The notes under the pieces: model-generated
Database searches by the model: none
What the model was told of the DNA's origin: nothing
Seen by the model: only the letters and a program-made list of their open reading frames with translations
Program-made: the position numbers and the translations under genes
Shown: positions 1 through 7,165 of the stretch, piece by piece
How positions within the stretch are numbered: position 1 is the stretch's first letter
Layout: each line of letters begins with the position of its first letter
NCBI GenBank assembly: GCA_955651875.1
Contig: CATPAP010000228.1
Coordinates: forward strand, 1 to 9,640
Direction: 5' to 3'
DNA length: 9,640 nt
DNA from: Candidatus Dormiibacterota bacterium
Lineage (GTDB): Bacteria > Chloroflexota > Dormibacteria > Aeolococcales > Aeolococcaceae

Positions 1-628
1 CTTTCGGCTTGAGGTCGGCGTCGCTGCGCGCTTTGGTCTTGGTCTTGACGGCCTCGAGCTCGTGTTCGAAAAGATCGCCGTCGATGCCGAGCACGATCTT
101 GCTGAACAGCTGGATAAAGCGGCGATACGCGTCCTTGGCAAAGCGCTCGTCGCCGGTGAGCGCGGCCAGCCCCTGCAGCGTCTCCGCGTTGAGCCCGAGG
201 TTGAGCACCGTATCCATCATTCCCGGCATGGAGAACTTGGCACCGCTGCGCACGCTGACGAGGAGCGGATTGCGAGCGTCGCCGAACGTCTTGCCCGTCT
301 TGCGCTCGGTCTCTGCGAGCGCCGTCAGCACCTGCTCCCACATCCCGTCCGGGAACGTCTGGCCGCTCTCGTAGAACGCGTTGCATGCTTGCGTTGTGAT
401 GGTGAAACCGGGCGGCACCGGCAGCCCGGCGCGGGTCATCTCGGCAACACCGGCGCCCTTGCCCCCGAGCAGGTCGCGCATCGACGCGTCGCCCTCCTCG
501 AAGAGGTACACCCACTTCTGTGCCCGCCGCCGGGGCGACGACGGCTTTGCGATGGTGCGTCGTGCCAGCTTGGTCACCGGCTTCGCTGCCGTCCTGCCGG
601 CGCGACCAGTGCGTGCGCCCGTGGGCAT
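1..628 (-). CDS. ppdK: Pyruvate phosphate dikinase, N-terminal part (runs off left edge)
   Basis: Catalyses the reversible conversion of pyruvate, ATP and phosphate to PEP, AMP and PPi in the cytoplasm. Only the first 209 residues are present; the family is usually about 870-900 residues. The visible part is the start of the ATP-grasp nucleotide-binding domain: KWVYLFEEGD (38-47), GGKGAGVAEMTRAGLPVPPGF (55-75) and SVRSGAKFSMPGMMDTVLNLG (125-145). Lys57 and Arg127 correspond to ATP-site Lys22 and Arg92 of the Clostridium symbiosum enzyme, with the same spacing of 70. The offset of 35 shows an N-terminal extension rich in Arg, Lys, Ala and Pro with no acidic residue. The ATG at 628 is chosen because GAGG lies 7 nt upstream (637-640 region) and no good start lies just before Lys38. 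The gene is divergent from the C1 peptidase gene across a 100-bp gap. Identity is certain; the exact start is less so. Confidence 0.95.
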   Translation of the reverse strand, partial: MPTGARTGRAGRTAAKPVTKLARRTIAKPSSPRRRAQKWVYLFEEGDASMRDLLGGKGAGVAEMTRAGLPVPPGFTITTQACNAFYESGQTFPDGMWEQVLTALAETERKTGKTFGDARNPLLVSVRSGAKFSMPGMMDTVLNLGLNAETLQGLAALTGDERFAKDAYRRFIQLFSKIVLGIDGDLFEHELEAVKTKTKARSDADLKPK

Positions 629-669
629 GGAGGAACCTCGTCAATACGCAATCAGGTGAGACACACGCG

Positions 670-697
670 AGGGTAGCACCTCGGCAGCGAACCCAAG
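670..697 (-). promoter_or_regulatory. Possible ppdK promoter
   Basis: On the minus strand TACCCT (675-670) fits a TANNNT -10 box, and CTTGGG (697-692) is a weak -35-like hexamer 16 nt upstream. It would give a 5' leader of roughly 35 nt carrying the GAGG ribosome binding site before the ATG at 628. The -35 match is poor, so this is tentative. Confidence 0.25.
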
Positions 698-714
698 ACG
701 CGGCGCGGACGGAG

Positions 715-728
715 CAGAATCGTGCCCC
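715..728 (+). promoter_or_regulatory. Possible -10 box for leaderless C1 peptidase transcript
   Basis: CAGAAT (715-720) is followed by 8 nt and then the GTG start at 729. The A at position 2 and T at position 6 of the -10 consensus are kept. A transcript would begin at or next to the start codon. No well-placed Shine-Dalgarno exists: GGAG at 711-714 is 14 nt away. The spacing matches the stronger boxes before glyS and glmU. Confidence 0.35.
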
Positions 729-1556
729 GTGAGGATTGCCCGATTCGGATGGGTCCGCGACCTTCCCGACCACCGTGACCGGTACTGGCTGGCGCCCGCG
801 CTCGCGTCCGCACAGCTCCCGGCCGTCGTCGACCTCAGGCCCCAGTGCCCACCGGTGTACGACCAGGGCCAGCTCGGCTCCTGCACCGCCAATGCCATCG
901 CCGGTGCGGTGCAGTTCGACGAGATCCGCTCTGGGATCGCTCCCACGTGGACGCCGTCGCGCCTGTTCATCTACTACAACGAGCGCGTGCTCGAAGGCAC
1001 CGTCGCCACCGACAGCGGCGCTCAGATCCGCGACGGCATCAAGGTCATCGCTTCGCTGGGTGTCTGCCCGGAGTCTGAATGGCCGTACGACGTCGCACGC
1101 TTTGCCGAGAAGCCACCCGCGCGGACGTTCACCGACGCGGTGCGCGACCGCGTGGGCAGCTACCAGCGCGTCACCCAGTCACTCGTGCAGCTCAAGACGT
1201 GCGTCGCATCGGGCTTCACCTTCGTCTTCGGCTTCACCGTATTCAGCTCATTCGAGAGCGGCGATGTGGCGTCGACGGGCGTCATCCCCCTGCCGCAGCC
1301 GTCGGAGAGCGCGCTCGGCGGCCACGCGGTGGTGTGCGTCGGCTACGACGACGCCCGCCAGGCATTCATCATCCGCAACTCCTGGGGCGCCGGCTGGGGC
1401 GCGGCTGGCTACGGCTTCATGCCGTTCGCGTATATGCTCGATGCCGGCCTCGCCTCCGACTTCTGGACCATCCAGGCCGCGCCAGGTGGAGCGCCGCCGC
1501 GGTTGCGCCACACCGGCTCGGCAAGCCAGCGTGCGGAGGACGACTTCGCGCCATGA
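729..1556 (+). CDS. Papain-like C1 family cysteine peptidase
   Basis: Predicted cysteine peptidase of 275 aa. The papain catalytic set is visible in order: oxyanion-hole Gln46 and nucleophile Cys52 in DQGQLGSC (45-52), His199 in GGHAVVCVGYD (197-207) and Asn217 in IIRNSWGAGWG (214-224). The Gln-Cys spacing of 6 equals Gln19-Cys25 of papain. After the cysteine the sequence is TANA rather than the plant WAFS, which I recall as common in bacterial members. Residues 7-20 (GWVRDLPDHRDRYW) resemble the short lead-in of this bacterial group. There is no signal peptide, no transmembrane segment and no inhibitory propeptide domain, so it is probably cytoplasmic and made in active form. The last 25 residues look disordered. 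The start is GTG at 729. The natural substrate cannot be told. The gene is convergent with the ggt-like gene (60-bp gap) and divergent from ppdK. Confidence 0.88.
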   Translation: MRIARFGWVRDLPDHRDRYWLAPALASAQLPAVVDLRPQCPPVYDQGQLGSCTANAIAGAVQFDEIRSGIAPTWTPSRLFIYYNERVLEGTVATDSGAQIRDGIKVIASLGVCPESEWPYDVARFAEKPPARTFTDAVRDRVGSYQRVTQSLVQLKTCVASGFTFVFGFTVFSSFESGDVASTGVIPLPQPSESALGGHAVVCVGYDDARQAFIIRNSWGAGWGAAGYGFMPFAYMLDAGLASDFWTIQAAPGGAPPRLRHTGSASQRAEDDFAP

Positions 1557-1616
1557 CCGGTGCGGGGGCGTACGTCTGGCACACGCACGCGCGCACCCCG
1601 GCGCCGCAAGACCAGT

Positions 1617-3413
1617 TCAGCGCCCCACCGCGTACGACTGCAGACCGCGTGGATCGGCGCCGCCGAGCAGCACTCCGTCCTTCCGCCGCGCGACCGCGGT
1701 GACCCGCCCGAGCGACCATCCCGGCGCGCCTTGCACCTCATGGCCGCGGGCGCGCAGCTCGCCGATGACGTCCTCGCCCAGCCGCTCCTCGACCACCACC
1801 AGCCCGGGGTGCGCCTCGCGCGGGTAGAACGAGCTCGGCATGTGCTCGATGTGGAACCGTGGCGCGTCGATGGCGTCCTGCAGTCCGAGCCGCAAACGGG
1901 TGTGTGCCAGCCAGACAAGCAGCGGCCACTGGTCCTGCTGATCGCCGCCGGGGCTGCCCCATGCCAGCAGCGGCGCGCCCTCGCGTGTGGCCAGGCTCGG
2001 CGACAGCGTGGTGCGCGGCCGCCTGCCCCCCACCAGTGAGCTGGCCAGCCCGTCCTCGAGCCACGTCATCTGCGCGCGCGTGCCCAGGCAGAAGCCCAGC
2101 TCGGGGATGGCCGGCGAGCTCTGCAGCCAGCCTCCGCTCGGCGTCGCCGAGATCATCGTCCCGTAACGATCGATGACGTCGAGATGCACGGTGTCGCCGC
2201 GCGTGACGCCGTCAGGTGCAACCGACGGCTCGCCGATGCCCACCGCCGGGCCGCCCTGCCGCGACACACCGAGGGGACGCCGCGGCGCGCGCCCACCGAC
2301 CGACCCGGGACGCAACGCCATGGACGCCCGGTCCCCCACCAGCGGACGCCGCTCCGCCGTGTAGGACGGGTCGAGCAGCTCGTCGACATCCACCCCGCCG
2401 AGCGCGTCGCCGTACCACGCCTCGCGGTCCGCGAACGCCAGCTTGGCGCACTCGACCACGGTGTGGATGTACTCCGCGCTGTTCAGTCCCATGCGCGCGA
2501 GGTCGAAGCCCTCGAGCAGCGCGAGCTGCTGCAGCATCACCGGTCCCTGCCCCCAGGGTCCCGTCTTCCACACCGTAACCCCATCGCCGCTCCAGCTCGC
2601 CGGCCGCTCCACGACCGCGCGCCCCGCCGCCATGTCGGCGGCGGAGAGCAGCCCGCGATGGCGCCGCCCCGAGGAGTCCATCACCTCCGTGCCTTGCGCG
2701 AAGCCGACGACCGCCTCTGCCACCCACCCCTCGTAGAAGTCGCGCAGCATCGCCTCGATCTGCGCCTCGCGCCCCGACCCGGCGGCTTCCGCAGACGTGA
2801 GCAGGCGCTCCCACATGGCCGTCAGCGCCGGGTTTCGGACGAGATCGCCCGCAACTGGCACGCCAGCCCCGAGCCAGATGCGCGCGGATTCTGGCCATTC
2901 CGATGTGAACATCGCCTGCACGCGCCCGATGGCGGCGCACGCGGTGGCAAGGATGGGATGACCGTGTGCCGCGTACCCGATCGCGGGCGTCATCACCTCG
3001 CGCGGCGACATCGACCCATGCTCGGCGAGCAGGCGCATCCACGCGCCGAACGCGCCCGGGACGCAGGCGGCGAGCAGGCCCGTGCCGGGAACGAGTTCGA
3101 GGCCGAGTGCCCGGTACGCGGTCACCGACGCGCCCGCTGGCACGCACCCCTGCCCGTTGATGACCACCGGCTCACGAGTGCCCGCGGTGTGCACGAGGAT
3201 GGGCGCCTCGCCGCCCGGCCCATTGAGATGCGGCTCCACCACCTGCAGCACCAAACCCGCGGCCACGGCCGCGTCGGCGGCGTTGCCGCCGCGCTCGAGC
3301 ATGGCCATGCCGGCCGCCGAGGCGAGCCAGTGCGTCGATGCCACCATGCCGAACGTGCCGGCGAGCTCCGGCCGCCCGCCGCCACTCACGCTCGGCGCGG
3401 TGCCCGCGCCCAC
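1617..3413 (-). CDS. Gamma-glutamyltransferase family protein (YwrD-like Ntn hydrolase)
   Basis: A 598-aa Ntn-hydrolase proenzyme of the gamma-glutamyltranspeptidase family, expected to cleave itself before a threonine. Near the N-terminus RPELAGTFGMVASTHWLAS leads to GGNAADAAVA. The predicted nucleophile is Thr408 in RGDTVHLDVID, aligned with Thr391 of E. coli GGT (TTHYSVVD), giving a small subunit of 191 residues. Downstream are RRPRTTLSP (464-472; Thr468-Thr469 replace the E. coli Ser pair) and the oxyanion GSPGG (486-490). The segment matching E. coli REMAP is NGQGCVP (86-92), without the arginine that binds the gamma-glutamyl carboxylate. True transpeptidation of glutathione is therefore doubtful, and a general gamma-glutamyl or amide hydrolase fits better. 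There is no signal peptide. The GTG at 3413 is preferred because GGAGG lies 7 nt upstream; alternatives are ATG 3440 and GTG 3389. The open frame continues upstream into glyS but is not coding there. Confidence 0.88.
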   Translation of the reverse strand: MGAGTAPSVSGGGRPELAGTFGMVASTHWLASAAGMAMLERGGNAADAAVAAGLVLQVVEPHLNGPGGEAPILVHTAGTREPVVINGQGCVPAGASVTAYRALGLELVPGTGLLAACVPGAFGAWMRLLAEHGSMSPREVMTPAIGYAAHGHPILATACAAIGRVQAMFTSEWPESARIWLGAGVPVAGDLVRNPALTAMWERLLTSAEAAGSGREAQIEAMLRDFYEGWVAEAVVGFAQGTEVMDSSGRRHRGLLSAADMAAGRAVVERPASWSGDGVTVWKTGPWGQGPVMLQQLALLEGFDLARMGLNSAEYIHTVVECAKLAFADREAWYGDALGGVDVDELLDPSYTAERRPLVGDRASMALRPGSVGGRAPRRPLGVSRQGGPAVGIGEPSVAPDGVTRGDTVHLDVIDRYGTMISATPSGGWLQSSPAIPELGFCLGTRAQMTWLEDGLASSLVGGRRPRTTLSPSLATREGAPLLAWGSPGGDQQDQWPLLVWLAHTRLRLGLQDAIDAPRFHIEHMPSSFYPREAHPGLVVVEERLGEDVIGELRARGHEVQGAPGWSLGRVTAVARRKDGVLLGGADPRGLQSYAVGR

Positions 3414-3420
3414 AACGCCG

Positions 3421-3425
3421 CCTCC
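3421..3425 (-). promoter_or_regulatory. Ribosome binding site deciding the ggt-like start
   Basis: Minus-strand GGAGG, with 7 nt between it and the GTG at 3413. This is the best Shine-Dalgarno near this gene. It favours the GTG over the ATG at 3440, which has none. The resulting N-terminus begins 22 residues before the conserved GMVASTHWLAS block, as expected for the family. Confidence 0.6.
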
Positions 3426-3464
3426 ATCACAGGCAAGCATGGTACGGAACGGCGTGGCCGAGCT

Positions 3465-3492
3465 CGCCGCCAGCTCCGCGGAGGTGGCGGCG
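3465..3492 (-). repeat. 28-bp near-perfect inverted repeat between glyS and the ggt-like gene
   Basis: Arms CGCCGCCA (3465-3472) and TGGCGGCG (3485-3492) flank the palindrome CTCCGCGGAG (3474-3483). Only the pair 3473/3484 is mismatched. As RNA it forms a very GC-rich stem-loop 107 nt past the glyS stop and 52 nt before the ggt-like start. No U-tract follows, so it is at best a U-less terminator, an attenuator or a mRNA-stabilising hairpin. An operator is also possible, since the symmetry is nearly complete. Confidence 0.5.
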
Positions 3493-3511
3493 TTGGTGGT
3501 CCCCGAACGTG

Positions 3512-3531
3512 CTGCTCGTCTGCTCGTCTGC
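3512..3531. repeat. Short tandem repeat, 8-bp unit x 2.5
   Basis: The unit CTGCTCGT occurs twice, followed by CTGC, in the glyS-ggt gap. It is too short to assign a role and may mark a slippage-prone spot. Confidence 0.4.
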
Positions 3532-3598
3532 CCGACCTGAAGGCTGCGCCCTGCTCGTCGCGACGGGACCGCCGATCGCACGCGCGGGGTGTCCGCCC

Positions 3599-4990
<1,392 letters not shown>

Positions 4991-5004
4991 CGGCGGCGAG
5001 TGTA
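4991..5004 (-). promoter_or_regulatory. -10 box for a leaderless glyS transcript
   Basis: Minus-strand TACACT (5004-4999) matches TANNNT and is followed by 8 nt and the ATG at 4990. Transcription would start at or within a base or two of the A of ATG. There is no Shine-Dalgarno in the gap and no clear -35 box. The layout is the same as before glmU. Confidence 0.5.
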
Positions 5005-5035
5005 CCGGCACGCCGCTTGCGGCCGGTTGCCGCCG
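4991..5035 (-). repeat. Nested inverted repeats filling the recO-glyS gap
   Basis: The outer arms are CGGCGGC (4991-4997) and GCCGCCG (5029-5035). The inner arms are ACCGGC (5004-5009) and GCCGGT (5022-5027). A small GCCGC/GCGGC hairpin (5012-5016 with 5019-5023) competes at the centre. On recO read-through RNA the outer stem would end right against the glyS ATG. RNA started from the TACACT box would lack the structure. It begins just after the recO stop and has no U-tract, so it could also serve as a weak recO 3' end. Confidence 0.45.
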
Positions 5036-5038
5036 TTG

Positions 5039-5791
5039 TCAGCGCCGCTCGATGGCGCGCAGGACGGCCAGCGAGCGCAGCTGGCGGTCGAGGTGCTGGG
5101 CGAGCTCCCGCTCGGCGACGGCTTCGAGAGTCACCAGCGAGGGCTCGTCGAGGCGCAGGCGCCGGTAGAGCTGCGCGTCGCCGGCGGCGGCGACACGCAA
5201 CACCTTGATGACCCGCACCGAACACTCCACGGCGGCCGGGTCCGCGGTGGAGCAGCGGTCGCAGAGCAGGCCTCCCGCGATGGCGCTGAACCAGGCACTA
5301 CTCTCGGGCAGCGCTGCGGCGCACGACGCGCACTCGTGCAGCTGTGGCGCGTAGCCGAGCCGATCGATCATGCGGCGGGTCAGCCACACCAGCGCCGCGC
5401 GCGGGTCGCGTGCGGTATCGGTGCAATCGCCGAGAGCGTCGACCACGAGGTCGAACGTCTCCGCGTCGGGGTGGTGGCTCTCGAGCACCCGGTCGGCGAG
5501 CTCCGCGCACACCGCCGCGCAGGCGGCCCGGCGCGCGTCCGCGAGCGGCACCGTCGATCCCATGGTCTCCGCCTGGGTCAGCACGTCGAGCTCGCCGCGG
5601 CCGCGGGCCAGCTGCATGCGGCTGCGCGCGAAGAGGTCGGTGTGCGCCGCGAGGCGGCTGCCCGCCTTGCGCACCCCGCGCGCGATGACCCCGATCTTGC
5701 CGTGCTCGCGGGTCAGCACGGTGAGGATGCGGTCGGCCTCCCCGTAGTCGACGCGGCGCAGGATGACTCCCTCGGTCAGGTAGGTCGGCAT
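5039..5791 (-). CDS. recO: DNA repair protein RecO
   Basis: RecO loads RecA on SSB-coated single-stranded DNA with RecR (RecFOR pathway) and anneals strands. The protein is 250 aa, the usual length. An N-terminal OB-fold (about 1-80) contains the typical MPTYLTEGVILRRVDYGEADRILTVLT and GKIGVIARGVRK. A helical C-terminal domain follows. A four-cysteine zinc site is complete: Cys154/Cys157 (CASC) and Cys177/Cys180 (CDRC). The ATG at 5791 matches the family N-terminus. The gene lies 26 bp after the corC-type stop, so co-transcription is likely. No clear Shine-Dalgarno is seen. A weak GACACT lies 6 nt before the ATG and could be another -10 box. Confidence 0.95.
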   Translation of the reverse strand: MPTYLTEGVILRRVDYGEADRILTVLTREHGKIGVIARGVRKAGSRLAAHTDLFARSRMQLARGRGELDVLTQAETMGSTVPLADARRAACAAVCAELADRVLESHHPDAETFDLVVDALGDCTDTARDPRAALVWLTRRMIDRLGYAPQLHECASCAAALPESSAWFSAIAGGLLCDRCSTADPAAVECSVRVIKVLRVAAAGDAQLYRRLRLDEPSLVTLEAVAERELAQHLDRQLRSLAVLRAIERR

Positions 5792-5817
5792 CTGCTCAGT
5801 GTCGGGGTTCGCGCGCT

Positions 5818-7119
5818 TCAGCCGGCGTCGGCTTCATCCTCGTCCGGTGAGGCGCCATCGCGCTCGCGGAGGAACGGCACCGGCGAGGTGAGCCGCACAA
5901 TCTGGATGCTCTGGCGACGCACCTGCTCGACGGTGAGCGTGACCTCACCGAGCAGGAGGATGGCTCCCACGGCAGGGATCTCCCCGAGCCGTTCATACAC
6001 CAGGCCGCCGATGGAGTCGGCCTCGGTGTCGCCGACGTCGATGTGGAGGAGGTCTTTGATGTCGTCGACGGGGAACCGCGCGTTGAGCAGCACCTCGCAG
6101 TCGTTGAGGAATTGCACCTCCTCCTGCTCAGCGACATCGAACTCGTCGCGAATCGGACCGACGATCTCCTCGATGAGGTCCTCGAACGTCACGATGCCGG
6201 CGGTGCCACCGTGCTCTTCCACGACCACGGCCATGTGCACCTTGCGCTGCTGCATCTCCTTGAGCAGCTGGCCGACGTGCTTGACCTCCGGGGTGAAGTA
6301 CGGCTCGCGCATCAGGGAGGTGACCGAGCGGCGGTCGCCGCTGCGGCCGCCCTCGCGCAGCAGGTCCTTGGCATACAGGACACCGACGATGTTGTCCATC
6401 GACTCCTCGTACACCGGGATGCGCGAGTGGCCGTACTTGACGACGAGGTCGATCAGCTCGGAGACCGTGCGATCGGACTCGATGGCGACGACGTCGATGC
6501 GCGGAACCATGACCTCGCGCACCGTCTTGTCGGTCATCTCGAGGATGCCGTGGATCATCTCCTGCTCGCCGTACTCCACAACCCCCTGTTGCTGGCCCAG
6601 CGAAACCATTAGCTTGAGCTCCTCCTCGGTGACAAACGGGCCGACGACGTTCTTCCCACGCGTCGCCGCGCGCAGCAGAGAGTTGCTGAGCAGCGTCAGC
6701 GCCGCCACCAACGGGCGCAGCAGGCGGGTGATCGCGGCCACCGGCCGAGCTAGAATGAGCGCGATGCGTTCGTTGAAGCGCAGCGCGAGCGATTTCGGAG
6801 CGATCTCGCAGAACACCAGCACGAAGGCCGAGAGGATCACCGTTCCCGCCGCCTGCGGGAGGGAGTGATAGGTGCTGGAGACGATCAGGGTGGCCGCCGT
6901 CGACGCCACGATCACGGCAACGGTGTTGATGCTGAGGATGGTCGAAAGGTAGGCGTTCGGACTGTTGTGCAGGGCCACCACCACCTCGGCCCGGTGGTCT
7001 CCCTCGTCCGCGAGCGAGCGCATGCGCAGCCGGCTGACCGAGGTCAGGGCGGTCTCCGACGCCGCCGCGAACGCGGCGAGGATGAGCGAGAGGACCAGGA
7101 GGAGGACCAGGAGGCTCAC
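5818..7119 (-). CDS. CorC/HlyC-type CNNM membrane protein with CBS pair
   Basis: A 433-aa inner-membrane protein of the CNNM/CorC (hemolysin C) family, linked to Mg2+ and other divalent cation efflux or to magnesium homeostasis. The DUF21/CNNM domain (about 1-150) has hydrophobic segments near 2-22, 57-80, 90-108 and 123-147, with ASETALTSVSRLRMRSLADEG (20-40) and FCEIAPKSLALRF (103-115). Two CBS domains follow (about 195-255 and 265-325; VMVPRIDV, HSRIPVYEES, EEHGGTAGIVTFEDLIEEIVG). A CorC_HlyC domain covers about 340-412, with an acidic tail (DEDEADAG). The start is GTG 7119, with AGGA 7 nt upstream (7130-7127). The gene lies 46 bp after prs, and the gap holds a perfect hairpin. Its true substrate cannot be told; in older genomes it would be labelled hemolysin without toxin evidence. 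Confidence 0.92.
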   Translation of the reverse strand: MSLLVLLLVLSLILAAFAAASETALTSVSRLRMRSLADEGDHRAEVVVALHNSPNAYLSTILSINTVAVIVASTAATLIVSSTYHSLPQAAGTVILSAFVLVFCEIAPKSLALRFNERIALILARPVAAITRLLRPLVAALTLLSNSLLRAATRGKNVVGPFVTEEELKLMVSLGQQQGVVEYGEQEMIHGILEMTDKTVREVMVPRIDVVAIESDRTVSELIDLVVKYGHSRIPVYEESMDNIVGVLYAKDLLREGGRSGDRRSVTSLMREPYFTPEVKHVGQLLKEMQQRKVHMAVVVEEHGGTAGIVTFEDLIEEIVGPIRDEFDVAEQEEVQFLNDCEVLLNARFPVDDIKDLLHIDVGDTEADSIGGLVYERLGEIPAVGAILLLGEVTLTVEQVRRQSIQIVRLTSPVPFLRERDGASPDEDEADAG

Positions 7120-7133
7120 CGGAGCATCCTGTT

Positions 7134-7150
7134 CGCGCGCTCAGCGCGCG
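7134..7150 (-). repeat. Perfect GC inverted repeat in the prs-corC gap
   Basis: Arms CGCGCGCT (7134-7141) and AGCGCGCG (7143-7150) surround a single central base. In RNA this is a strong short hairpin that ends 3 nt before the AGGA ribosome binding site of the corC-type gene and starts 15 nt after the prs stop. There is no U-tract. It may separate expression of the two genes or protect the prs 3' end. Confidence 0.5.
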
Positions 7151-7165
7151 GATCTGATGGTGTGG

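Noticed and set aside
1557..1616. Possible bidirectional terminator between the C1 peptidase and ggt-like genes
   Set aside because: GGTGCG (1559-1564) and CGCACC (1592-1597) can pair, but the stem is 6 bp with a 27-nt loop and no T-tract. Too weak to call.
4991..5011. GTG at 5011 as the glyS start
   Set aside because: It would add seven non-conserved residues and lies upstream of the likely -10 box. ATG 4990 gives the expected N-terminus.
4991..5038. T-box riboswitch before glyS
   Set aside because: The gap is only 48 nt and lacks the conserved T-box sequence and an antiterminator/terminator pair.
7116..7127. Tiny ORF ATG-CTC-CGG-TGA overlapping the corC-type GTG start
   Set aside because: Only three codons, with no own ribosome binding site; likely chance next to the AGGA motif.
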